In this document: positions 43,410 to 54,439 of the stretch, one piece after another
Layout of the letters: every line of letters begins with the position of its first letter
How positions within the stretch are numbered: the stretch's first letter is position 1
Notes under the pieces: generated by a model
What the model saw: only the letters and a program-made list of their open reading frames with translations
Told to the model about the DNA's origin: nothing
Database searches by the model: none
Program-made: the position numbers and the translations under genes
From: Rhizoctonia solani
Taxonomy: Eukaryota; Basidiomycota; Agaricomycetes; Cantharellales; Ceratobasidiaceae
Reading direction: 5' to 3'
Length of the DNA stretch: 64,000 bases
Assembly: GCF_016906535.1 (NCBI RefSeq)
Contig: NC_057385.1
Location: 496,001 to 560,000 of the forward strand

Positions 43410-44646
43410 GTCCCGTTTTGCTTGAGCCGACTCTTGCTCAGGCCGGTTCTTGCATGGGTCGGCTCAAGCGACTCGGACTCGTTTTCTTGGCCTGGTCTGT
43501 TTTCTATATCATACATTGTAGATTTCTGTATTTCCTATCTATCTTAGGATCCGATTTTGGTTGTGGCTTGGGTTTCAGTGCACATGCATTCACATGACGG
43601 TTTTGATTGGCTTTAGTGATAGTTATATCAATTGCATGGTGTTCATAGATGATGAAGTTTACACATATATTGCGTGGACGAATAGAAAGCGAGTGGGGAT
43701 GAAGTCATTGCGCTCTGGCCTTGGGGGAGGGGGACGGAAAAAACGGTCATCCCAAGATCTTTGAGATGAAATTGCTCAAATAGGAAAGGATAGAAATGAG
43801 AGTTACACGCGTGGTAGACGCGTGGGGCGGGTGATAAGTTACCCCTATCCAGGGCGTAACCAAAATGTGCTGATAAGGTATACTTGTTACCTGTGACCAT
43901 TAGTCGACCCCCGGGGTACTGTCACTATATAATCAACATAATCAACGAGATGCGGAGACGAGTGGCCTGTGATTATATGCATATACTTTCATATCTAGTA
44001 ATGCTTTTTCTGTTCTTTCGAACTGTGTAGTATAATATCATGGCTTCCATTTCGATGCCATTGCCTATAATCTAGGGGTACCATTCGCGGTGGTGATTCT
44101 CCAGGTGAACTACACGATCTCCTGGCACCGCGCAGGCACTTGCTGTATAAATTCCTCTTTTCGATAAGATCCATCGCATTCAAGATTATCGACTTTAGAG
44201 AAATCGCACGATAGTCGCGCCAGTCTGGTTAGAGGGGGGGGGGAGCAAATCCCTTCAATTTACTTCTTCCTGTTTCCATGTTTTATGCGCTCATAGATTT
44301 AGAGTAGTAACAAACTATGTATTTGGTACCTTTAGCCTTCTTCGTGTGCTTGGCGCTATTAGTACTAATCCTAAGAATCGACTTGTTTCTATACTCTGTA
44401 ATCGTCAGCGAGCGTGGTAATTTGACGCCCTCCAAAATTGTACACACGCACTATGTGATAACTTGGTGGTCCAAGTACTTTTCGGATTCTATTTCTAGTA
44501 CGAAGCACCTCGATCCATAGGCTTTTGTCAAATTAGAGTAAATCGTATTCAACGAGAGCAAATCACACGAATATTAGCGCATATACCCACTGATTCGGAT
44601 AGTATACCCAATGGTTATTCCTTGGTGTAATTGTCAACCACATTAT
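43410..44646. other. Intergenic region between convergent genes
   Basis: It lies between the ends of the proline-rich gene and the minus-strand glyoxalase-like gene. A G-run (11 G near 44234) and small chance frames are present. I see no gene I would defend. Confidence 0.5.
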
Positions 44647-45549
44647 CTACAATTTGATAAATGCAACTCTTCCAAATCCTTCAGCCGTTTCTCCCTCCCT
44701 GGAGCTCTTTGCGTAAAACCCAACTTCCGTTATATTCGGATTCACATCGACAGAGCCAACCACTTTCAGCTTTGGCGCGGGATTGAACTGACCATATGGG
44801 ACTGCAAGCTCCCATTCGTCTGATTCGTTAGGTTGAGTTCCTAGAACTACGGATAACTGAGCCTTGATGCGGTTGAATGCGGCTTGAGGTACGGTTAGAT
44901 GAAGATAGGCAATCCCGAGGGCACTATTAGTATGGGTGTCGGGGTCCGCGGCAGGAACCTAAAGTAGCAGAGTGATTTGCACACTTTGTAGTGGAAATTA
45001 AAAAGTGAACACGTACTCTTAACTCCCTGGGAGTCAAGTCCTGGCAAAAGAACGGGATGGTTCCTCGTCCATGCTTTAGTTGCGGAAATGTGACCCTCCA
45101 CTTGAGTTCCTTCCCATCGCTAGCTCTCTTTCTTCCTCCTTCCTTTCCTTCTTGATACTCTACTCCCGAATCAACGCCCTTCTCTCTTCCCGCAACTGTC
45201 TGGTCAACACTATCCTCAAGACCTAGACATGCCCAGTCAATCCATCCAGGTTGTTTCTTCGCCCACCAGTGGTCAGATGCAGGCGGCCCAATTGGGGGCT
45301 TTTCAAATGCGATGAGTTCGATATATACGCCATCCGCAAGAGCAACGAGTGCGTTGGATGTTAGGCCGTCTGCGTGTGTACCACCAGGAATGACGCTGCC
45401 CAATACAAGGTCAATCGAAATTGTGCTAATTCCCGATCGAAGAGAACGTACTGGAACCCGAGATTTTCCCAGTGTGCAACGGCTTCTGAAAGTTTACCAG
45501 GAGGGCTAAGGTGAATGATATGATCTAGGATGTTGGTCGGGGGAGCCAT
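44647..45549 (-). CDS. Glyoxalase-like domain protein, copy 1
   Basis: Exons 45549-45452, 45395-45017 and 44958-44647 encode about 262 residues. The start MAPPTNILDHIIHLSPPGKL and the motif GGTHADGLTSNALVALADGV, followed by YIELIAF, match the glyoxalase-like (VOC-fold, PF13468-type) family. The second His/Glu pair lies in the C-terminal half (IAYLHLTVPQ, WELAVPYGQ). It is presumably a small cytosolic metal-dependent enzyme or binding protein; the substrate cannot be inferred. No signal peptide is seen. It is the tandem paralogue of the gene at 46101-47076. Exon 1 (98 nt) and exon 2 (379 nt) have identical lengths in both. The C-terminus is 26 residues shorter here. Confidence 0.85.
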
Positions 45550-46100
45550 TGTGGTCGTAGTCCTTGATGAGTCTACATGTATGTTTTCGAGTCATGATTT
45601 GGATACAAATACACTGATCGATTGTCAGTGACTAAGCATACGATCGGTTCATGATGTCCTAGAGCAAGAGTGAATGTCATTCGATATTCGCGATCGAACC
45701 CACTGTCGTGTGTACAACCTTCACTGTACAAGGTTATAATGCTGAAAATCAGTGCGTGTGTTTAATTGAGAATTGAGCTGAAATCAAGATCAATACATAC
45801 TGATTTTAGGTATCAATTCTTCCATAGTCTGATTCATGCTGAGGGAGGCATACTAACATTGTAATTTTCAGACCATATCCCACTGAAAAAAGACATCTTT
45901 TACTGACGTACTGATTTTCAGGATCTTATCACACCACAGTGCTTATGCAAAGAATAGTTCATTGATGGTAGCGTGTTATATATGGCGGATACATACTGGC
46001 TCCCTACAAACTAGATTTCAATTATAAAGCGCAGGTATTAAATGATTTTGGGCCGTATACTGGATAAAATACAACTAAGAATATGAAACACACAATGCTC
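45550..46100. other. Spacer between the two glyoxalase-like genes
   Basis: It is AT-rich, with three occurrences of ACTGATTTTCAG/ACTGATTTTAGG-type motifs (near 45800-45920). No coding sequence is recognised. It holds the promoter of copy 1. Confidence 0.5.
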
Positions 46101-47076
46101 CTAAGCAGCCATTTCGGGGGATCCAAATTCGTGTATTCTCTTCCCTCGTTCATTTATGTATCCTTGATGGCTCCTGTGTTCACAGTTCTTTAAAACTACC
46201 TTTCCAAATCCATCAGTAGCGTCCCCTCTCCAATCTTTCTTCACGTAAAATCCGACTTCCACAATTCCAGGAGTCGCATCTGCTGAGCCAATCACCTTCA
46301 GTCTCGGAGCAGGGCTGTGTTGACCGTGAGGCACTGCTAATTCCCATTCGTCCGATTCGTTGGACTGTGCGTAAAGAACAACAGATATTTGTGCGCGAAC
46401 TTTGTCGAGTTGAGCTTGAGGTACCTTCAAATGGATATGCGCTATCCCGAGCGCGGTATTGGTATGGGTGTCAAGACCGGCAGCGGGAACCTGAAAAAGT
46501 CATAAATATTGGCCAAGCGGGTCGAACAGAGCACATACTCGTAGATCCCTTGGTGTCAAGTCCTGGCAAAAGAAAGGCGCAGTATCTTGTCCGTGATTTT
46601 CTTTTGGTGCGGTTGTTCTCCACTTTAGTTCCTTGCCATCGCTCGCCCTCTTTCTGCCTCCTTCCTTCCCCTTTTGATACTTCACTCCCGACTTGACCCA
46701 TCTATCTCTCTCAGTTATTATCACGTCGATATAGTCATCGAGTCCCAGTAACGCCCAGTCTATCCACCCCGGGGACTTCTTTGCCCAGCGGTCGTCGGAT
46801 GCAGGTGGTTCGGTCGGGGGTTGCTCAAATGCGATGAGCTCGATGTAGACTCCGTCCGCTAGGGCAACAAGCGCGTTAGATGTCAGGCCACCTGCGTGTG
46901 TACCACCAGGAGTCACTCTGTTATATTGGTGTAGTTAGTTAATTTAGTCCCGCGCACTCGCACGAGAATATAGTGTACTTGAACCCGAGTCGTTCCCAAT
47001 GGGTGACTGCGTCAGGAAGTTTGCCAGCAGGACTCAGGTGAACAATATGGTCCAGTATATTAGTTGGGGGAGCCAT
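46101..47076 (-). CDS. Glyoxalase-like domain protein, copy 2
   Basis: Exons 47076-46979, 46917-46539 and 46490-46101 encode about 288 residues. It starts MAPPTNILDHIVHLSPAGKL, has GGTHAGGLTSNALVALADGV and a longer tail ending HEFGSPEMAA. It is the same VOC/glyoxalase-like family as copy 1, and both introns sit at the same codons and phases. The two genes are about 550 bp apart in the same orientation, so this is a tandem duplication. Both frames are intact, which suggests both are used. Confidence 0.86.
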
Positions 47077-47552
47077 CGTGGTCGTAATTCACAGATTCAG
47101 TAGACGTATTCAAATCGAATTATCTTTTACTACATCCAACATGATTGACTAAGCGCGGGGTGGAATAGTGAGTGCGCAATCCAGAACCCCCGTGGCGTGC
47201 GGTATTTCGTGACATGCCTGGGGCAGGAGTAGACGTCGATCATCTGGCAGTTACGTTTAGTGGAGGTATGCGGTGGCTATGCTCTCGGAAAGTGGGGCGT
47301 CACGTCATGTTTTGATCGACAAAGTCGAACGGTTTTGCGACTTGACTTGTGGCTCGCCTCCGTCAACCACGACTCCTGTTACGACTTGGCACAACACCCG
47401 CCCACAAATTCCAACACCTGTTATTTCTCCATTATTCATTTCTAAACCCTGCCGATAATCTTACTTTTTACGGCTTGACGATTATTGCCAACTACTACCT
47501 GCAACCTGTGTGCCTTTTGCTTGGTCTAGAGTTGCACTCAAACCCGGTATCA
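47077..47552. other. Divergent promoter region
   Basis: It separates the minus-strand glyoxalase-like gene from the plus-strand membrane protein gene. Only short chance frames are visible. Confidence 0.45.
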
Positions 47553-49803
47553 ATGCTCGGGAACAACTTATCTAATTCTGTACCAACATTTATGCTTTAT
47601 CTTGTCTCTGCATTATTTTTAGCTCTCGGTGTATCAGCTCGAGACCCCTCGGCTACTTGCTTGCTAGCATGCGATCCGAATGATCCACTCGCTCGATGCG
47701 GATTTTTGTCATCTTTGCCCCTACGTACTGGGCCACAGATTTTAATATCGGCCGGGCTGACTGGGGTGAGTTCTCTTCCATGCACTTGGGTGATCCATTG
47801 ACCGTTGTGATAGTTATTGGCTGCATGGCAATCAACTGGCGCAGGAAGTAATGGTTTATTCAAAGGAATATTCTCCACGATCAAACAGGTAGGTTCTCAA
47901 TTTCAGACTCCGTTAACGTTTTTTTTTTTTTTACCAAAATTTCCAGGTTATTTTGCCAGGTAAATTGTTTCTTCAAAATCCTATCTCTCTGCTCATGCGC
48001 GAAAACAGAGTTTGCGTGGATCGAAAAATATGCACTCGCCAATGCAGTTCGTCGCCGATACAGCCCGAGGTTGAGTCCAAACGGAAAGCTCTAAACGCGA
48101 AAAAATCGGGGCCGAATTCAGCTCAGCTCGTTGCTGTGCATCTAGGATTGCTTGCCGTTAAAGGTGCTCTGCCACCGCGGGAGGACGTCGAGAACCCGGC
48201 ATCCAAGTCGGCGCTCAGCTTAAACAAGGGCGAAGACTATTCAACTGCGTACACCCAGGAGTATTTGAATGTATTGCAGATGGTCTCGGAACAACCGGAA
48301 GGGTGGAACAAACCTACATTCCACGAATATGTTCAACCAGGATATAGGATCGTGACAGTCAAAGAGGCAACCTTCATACCCGGGCTGTTGGATCGGCTCC
48401 CCAAGGGCAGTGGAACGTTTATGGGCTACCCTCTTCCTCAGGCAGCCACGATTTTGTTGCTTCTACAGGTTATTTGGTTCATTGTGTAAGCGTTTTCGTA
48501 TTTTATCTGGTCTATAACTAATTTTCAATGCTTAGCTATGTTGTAGCCAGGCTCGCAACGGTAAGTTCAATGTCTGATACTAAACTAGCTAGGCCGCTCA
48601 CAGAAAGGGATCACAGGGAATGTATGTTACTGCGCTCGAGCTGTGGTTCCTTCCTTCTGCGGGTGCATTGCTCCTGTTGCGTCTCGCCGGGGTTCTACAT
48701 CACCCAGCGTGGAAGGAAATTGCACACATTGACGTTGGAATTCCCCACATACGCAAGTACGGTCGATCGTCTAGGTTGCAATGGTTCCACACAACCTTTC
48801 TGTTTATTCTTACTTGGGGCCCTTGGCCAATTGTCCTTGCGTGTGGATGGCTTCTGCACGAAGAAAGCCAACCAGCACCAGTTGTGGCCACGCTGCGGAA
48901 CACTTTTATAGCGTGAGTCGCCATGTCATTTCACATACCAGTAGATCTACGTGCTTATTGTTGACAGTTGGGTTATTGTTATACCACTCGCTGCGTTCGC
49001 AGGCCTTATCTGGGGGCGAGGGATTTTACAACTCTTGCCCGAAATTGGTGACCCTCTTAAAGTTCATACGTCAGTACGGCATCTCCTGTCACTAATATTG
49101 ATTGTCATGCGATGTGTTGTACTGGGTTATGGTAAGCGATCCGTTTATAGGCCCGAGATTCTTTGTTCAAACATTTCTCCGAAGCATTTTGGGAGTTATC
49201 CGTAGCCCCGCATGAAGCCTACTTTCAGATATGTGAGCGTATGACCAATCTATCTGGTTTTCGTGACACTGATAAATTTTGCATAGCTTGGGCTCAGTAT
49301 ATACCACACATATAAAATATGGCTCATCTTGTACGCTATCTCATTTGCTATTCACGGAGTTTTGATTTTGCCAAGGACTGGAGAGTGCGTCTCCGAGGTA
49401 ATGAGGTATCGCTTGCTTCTAGACCCACCAAGGGAGTGACTGCGCTGCCGGTGCGTGTAACAATTAAGCTCAAACAGGCATGTGAACTTGATTGTACGTA
49501 CTAAGTCTTATTAGCCATTTTCCATAACCCCATGACTTTGGTCGATTCGACTCCACCGGATAGTATATTCGGCTGCGTAGGTCCGCAAATGTATAACCTT
49601 CTCACTTTGGAGCATGAGTGATGATTTCACAGTGACTGCCGCCAGGTGGGAACATGCGATAAAGACAGGGGTAAGCTGAGCCCATCGATGTGCATATGAT
49701 GCCTGTGATATTTTCGGTACTTTTGAGACCTGCCAGGGTCGAGGAAGAAATTTTTACCGAGTTTGGTCAGTGTTTCCTTCAGCTACAGCACAGCGGAGTT
49801 TAG
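47553..49803 (+). CDS. Multi-pass membrane protein of unknown function
   Basis: The ATG at 47553 starts a signal peptide (TFMLYLVSALFLALGVSA, then RDPSATC). Several small exons follow; clear pieces are 47553-47772, about 47809-47887, 48100-48485, 48619-48912, 48968-49132, about 49287-49400 and 49738-49803 (ending FLQLQHSGV and stop). Hydrophobic segments include ILLLLQVIWFIV, FLFILTWGPWPIVLACGWLL, WVIVIPLAAFAGLIW and IWLILYAISFAIHGVLIL, giving at least five predicted membrane spans. Splice sites between 47888 and 48100 and in the last third are uncertain. I do not recognise a family. Confidence 0.6.
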
Positions 49804-50131
49804 ACCTCTTGTAACGTATAACTTTCCAGCTATGGTTCACTGGATAATTTTTGTAGTCTAATGAGACATGTACGCGGGTGTGTCTTCGCTTGAAAGGCAC
49901 TTGGCACCCGCTTGGCACCCGACTTGAACGCGCAGCACCGTGATCAAATCGCCCCCCACGCGCAGCTGCGCAGCATCTGGTAATAGAATAATCCGTACCT
50001 CTCTGATTAACTATATTAAAACCTACCAGGGCGTAGCACGTCACTTTACTACCATATCTTCCTCTCGGCTCGGTATTTTAGTACCTTGCCCCTTCCTTGT
50101 GATCTTCCAATCCCTCCCTCCCCCTCCCCTG
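49804..50131. other. Intergenic region
   Basis: It lies between the membrane protein stop and the next ATG. A direct repeat of GGCACCCGCTTGGCACCCG type (near 49900) is seen. No gene is evident. Confidence 0.45.
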
Positions 50132-51971
50132 ATGTCCCCAGGAAAGATTGCACTTCCCACAACGCCCAAGCTCGAGAGCCAACCGCTCGAGCCTGATGTT
50201 TCTCGTAATACTGCGACCAAGCGTCTGTTGAAAGGCGCTGCACTGGGTACAGCTGCATGGTTCATCGTCACTAGCGCATTGAAAGCCGGCTCTGGATGGG
50301 TATGATTCATATATCTCGTCAATTGTGATAAAACGTTGAATGTATGCGCTCAGGAGCACAAAAGGTTTGACTCATGGGGATGGAAGCGACCTCACCACCA
50401 TGACTGGGAACACTCTGTCCATTTGTAGCATATGGGAAGACTTTGATTTCGACACACCGCTCAGATTCGAAGGTCGGCATCCCCATAGGCATTCGCCCCT
50501 TCCCCCTGCTCCTCCACCAGGTTCCCGCATGCCTCCACCTCCACCTCATGGCGCACCTGTGCCTCCTCCCCCGCCTGGTGCGCCTGTGCCTCCTCCACCT
50601 CATGGCCACCACGGAACCCACTCTCAAGTATACAACCTTTCACCTTCGGTAGCTGAGCTTCGCTTTGCTTCGATCGGTTTCCTCGGATCTGGATTACTGC
50701 GGGTTGAACCCGCTTCCGAGGGTGTTGATATCATCCAGGCCGAAGTTCTTGGTTCGCATGGTCAAGTATGTGTGTTCAAAAGCGAAGACGGGGAAGATGT
50801 TGGACTAGGATTAGTTGTGAGTCTATCATTTGATTCGGTTTAGCTAATCATTCTCACTATGCTTTATTTCAGGGATATATGCGTGGTCGCAGTCGACATG
50901 GATGGAAGGCCAAGGCGAAGGCGTGGTGGAAACGAGATCACTCTCAGGATGGTGACTACGAATCTGACCTCAAGGATGGAGAGGAAGGCTTCGAATCCTT
51001 TGATCATGATCTATCTATAAACCCGGAAATCCCTCATTCCCCCCCTGGCGAGCATCCTATGCCGCCTCCTCCACCGGGTCGCAAACTTCCCCCACCGCCA
51101 CCTCGGGGACCTCCTTCACGACCTCCATCAGGAGACGATTTGCCTCCACCACCGCCTCCACCCCACCCATTCCCTCACGGCCCTCATTTCCGAGGACCTA
51201 TCCACATCATACTTCGTGTCCCCACTGGTCAACTTCCAGGACTTAAAACTCGTCTCCCCTTCTTCACACACGATCTTGCCCTTACTCCTTCATCCTCCAG
51301 CTCCCTTGAGATTGAGAGCGAGATCCCAACTTTTGCTGGACTTGACCTTCAAACTCGAGAGGCCGGCGTCTTACTTGGCTCCGCTATTGTCTCCAAGGGC
51401 TACAATGCCACTGTGAAGAGCAGAAACGCCCCGATCCGAGGGGATTTGACCTTGCTTGATGGCTGGGCCGATTTAGAGACCAAAAATGCCAAGGTCGATG
51501 TTGGTTTGTCTGCTCGTAGTGGTGGGGTGGATGTAAAGACATCTAACGGGTATGTTGTCCACTGATCGAGGCTTTTATATTTTAATTTATGCTCTTTTGT
51601 AAAGGCCCATCGTTGCAACCCTTGACCTTCAGACAGGAAAAGAGTTCGACGCTTCATTCTTTACAACTAACGGTCATCTGACTGTTAACGTGACGTCTCT
51701 TCCTGCGGGATCCAAGCTCTTCTTCGATGCCCATACTTCGAATGCCCCTGCCAGCGTGCAGCTGCACCCAGCGTATGAAGGGACTTTCGAACTGGCAAGC
51801 TCGATTGTCTCTCCCGCCGTTGTTGGAGAAGAGAAAGAAGGCCGTAAAATTGAGTTTGAAAGAGAGGGACGCCTTGTAAAGGGTAGTGTTTGGCGGGAAG
51901 ACAAGGGCGTGAGGGAGGGTGGCGAGGTTGTAGTGAGAACCTCTAATGCACTGAACGTCTTGTTACTTTAG
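50132..51971 (+). CDS. Membrane-anchored protein with DUF4097/DUF7330-like beta-repeat domain
   Basis: Exons: 50132-50299, 50354-50424, 50465-50816, 50873-51549 and 51605-51971. The third intron start (50425-50464, only 40 bp) is the least certain. Near the N-terminus is one hydrophobic stretch (GAALGTAAWFIVTSAL, about residues 35-50), probably a membrane anchor. Two Pro/His-rich low-complexity regions follow (PPPPPHGAPVPPPPPGA and PPPPPGRKLPPPPPRGPPS). The C-terminal 250 residues contain repeated short beta units with TSNGPIVATLDLQT, FFTTNGHLTVNV and HTSNAPASVQLHPAYEGTFE. That is the pattern of DUF4097-type adhesin-like domains and of the fungal DUF7330 family. A surface or envelope role is inference. 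Confidence 0.7.
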
Positions 51972-52031
51972 TATAATAATGATTAAGAAGGAATGGGTTG
52001 CAACTCTGCCTTTCTATGTACATATGTACTA

Positions 52032-53265
52032 GCGCTTACAACAAATATCCGGACACGTGACCAACGCGACCCCCCCATATTCACCGGCTTCCATTTTCTC
52101 GATGTACAGTAATGTTAACATAGAAATAAAGTTGAATATACATATTTAGCTCGAATAAATTGCCTAGAACTCAGTAGGCCCCCCTTCAGCTTCTTTGATA
52201 GCTTGAACCCAGGCATCCATCTGCCCCGTGTGTTTGTTGATATCCTCCACTGTAAGTTCATCCCAAACCCGCTTGGCCACTTTCCAAAGCTTGTCAGCAT
52301 TTCTCCGAGCTCCAGGCACCTTGAAAACGCGTGATTTGAGGAGACGCCATATGGCTCAATGGCATTGAGATCGGAGAGCCCAATGGATGGGCTAGCTGTT
52401 CTATACCAGTGCTGCCCGGGCCTCCCGTGCTTGTGGACCCTTATGCGACGGTGCTCCATCCTCGACGATGAGGATCTTGTGACCCCGCTCAGCCTCTAAT
52501 TCATCCAAAAACTCCTTGAGTGGACCTTTGAGTACTTGTTCAGCATACCTGCTGAGGTGAGCCCCTGCCTCTTGAGCGGCCCTTCTTTCCAGCAATGCAA
52601 GGCAATAGTTCGAGCCAAATCAATGGGCCCTTCTTGCCGTGAGCAATGCAGCCCCACATAGGGACACTTTGGCAACCAGTTTGGAAGCTTGGGACCATGT
52701 TCTTGGGTAGATATGCTTCTCCTTGCTTCCGGGTAACTTTGGTTGCACTGGCTCTCTGTGTCAATTGTGGACTCGTCGGCCCAAGCTACCAATCCCAATT
52801 TGATTTGTGTTATTCTCAGCCCAATCAAGTTGAGCATCAATCATTTTCTGTGAGGTACGGCTGCTGGCGAGCAACATAGCGCTGGAGGCCATTTGATTTG
52901 CAGTATACTGAACTTGACGCTTGGTAACAGTCCCGTCGAGCTTGGCAATTGCATAATATGTCTCTGGGTAGAGTTTCAGATAACGTGCAATAGACCGCCA
53001 AGTTTGAGGGGATAGGGCGGGTGGCAACCAGGCCGGGGCCAAGGGGTAGCAGACCCGTATTTCTTGTAATTTGCCACAATATCACAAGCTGTAGATTGTG
53101 GAACACCAGTACGTTCTTCAATATATCTATACGTTTTTCCTTCATCATGTAGAGCCAAAATGCAACCTTGATTCAGCTGCAAAACTTCCTTACTGCAACA
53201 CGGGGGCATTGTGATGAAAGAGGAAATTGGGCACGTGACCTTGTCCGGATACTTTTTGTTTGCGC
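52032..53265 (-). mobile_element. Tc1/mariner-type DNA transposon, decayed
   Basis: The element is bounded by inverted repeats: GCGCTTACAACAAATATCC on the left and GCGCAAACAAAAAGTATCC on the right strand, extending into GGACACGTGACC versus GGACAAGGTCACGTG. TA dinucleotides (52030-52031 and 53266-53267) flank it as the expected duplication. Its length of 1234 bp is normal for the superfamily. Confidence 0.82.
52150..53209 (-). pseudogene. Tc1/mariner transposase, frameshifted
   Basis: Minus-strand pieces in order: an N-terminal helix-turn-helix (MPPCCSKEVLQLNQGCILAL, then GKTYRYIEERTGVPQSTACD), a second DNA-binding part (SPQTWRSIARYLKLYPETYY), first catalytic Asp in LGLVAWADESTIDTESQ, second in KILIVEDGAPSHKG, and the DLNAIEPYG third motif near 52365. 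The pieces lie in at least three frames and I find no consistent introns. The catalytic residues are still recognisable. Confidence 0.8.
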
Positions 53266-54439
53266 TAGTACTTCTTGATATGAGTTTCTAATATATTTAT
53301 TTCGGACTTTTAATTGGTTTTAATCCGAAATTTCGAGTACTAAATTGTACGTTAATTTTTCTTTTCAACCTGCTAGGATGACTTTGCTCGTCTTTTCTGA
53401 TTTCCATGCACATATGCCACTAAATTATCTTTCGGGGTTAACGGAACTTAATGGATTTCACCTGTGTTCACTTGGCAGCTTAATAGACTCGTACTACCTT
53501 GACCACATCCTGTCCATGTTGTTTGAGTGGCTCAGTACTGTTGAATTATCTATTTTTCCCTCTCAATCATTTTCGTAACTACTACGGGCTATTCTATTAA
53601 GAAATATAAACACTATGTATCACTCGCGTATATTAACGACTTTATACAGGACACCAGTCCAAATACTCCCCCTCCAATAACCTTAAAACATGCGGACACA
53701 TGAACAAAAGGAGAACGTCAATATCAAGATTACATGCGGCTTTAAGTATAGAAGACCCTTTTATCTTTTCTACTTAAGAGATAGGGTGAAGCTATTGAAT
53801 ACGCGTGGCCGGGATGCAGTGTTGGGTTATAGTAGGGTAGTCTAGCTAAGTATCATAGTTAGTAAGGCATCCCCACTGTGAACAACAAGAGAGCTGCCTG
53901 ACAGCCTCCCGAGGACGCTGCATAACAGCACTTGAGGTGCTGTAGGTCAGCCGATCTCACCGCCAAAATTGCGCATGATGTCGGCCTGTAACAGGCTTTT
54001 TTGTCCGTTTCAGCTTGTTTTTGGCTGTAGATTTGTCTTGCACGCAGCCTTTCGGGGGCTGTGCGGACGTTGCGAGTCTCTTTTCAAGCTGTGAGGCGGC
54101 CTCCGTGACATACTTGTGGCCGGATAACGCTGTAAAATGGCCTCTAAAACGCTGGGATTGCCTCTAAAGCGCGGTGTACAGCTCCTAAAAGGCTGTTTTG
54201 CGGCTCGCAAAACAATGTATTATGGCGCCCGACGCGCTGGTGGATAGTTATGTACATGGATGATATTAGGGAAGCATTACGCATGCGCAGGAATAATTTG
54301 TAAAAAAGAAACAATAGAAATTTGGGTAGACGTTGCCTCTGGAGCTCCTAGGCCCGGTGCCCTACTTTGTCCTACTTCTTCCCTTTACGTGCGTTTGATT
54401 TGTTATGACCCTGTATAGTATGAAAATTGCTTAAGCATG
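53266..54439. other. Intergenic region without recognised genes
   Basis: It contains AT-rich sequence, then a GC-richer block near 53990-54240 with repeated CTCTAAAACGC/CTCTAAAGCGC-type words. No LTR, transposase or host gene could be recognised. Confidence 0.45.

Noticed and set aside
44317..44520. 67-codon hydrophobic reading frame
   Set aside because: A single short frame in an intergenic region with no neighbouring exon and no family resemblance; probably chance.
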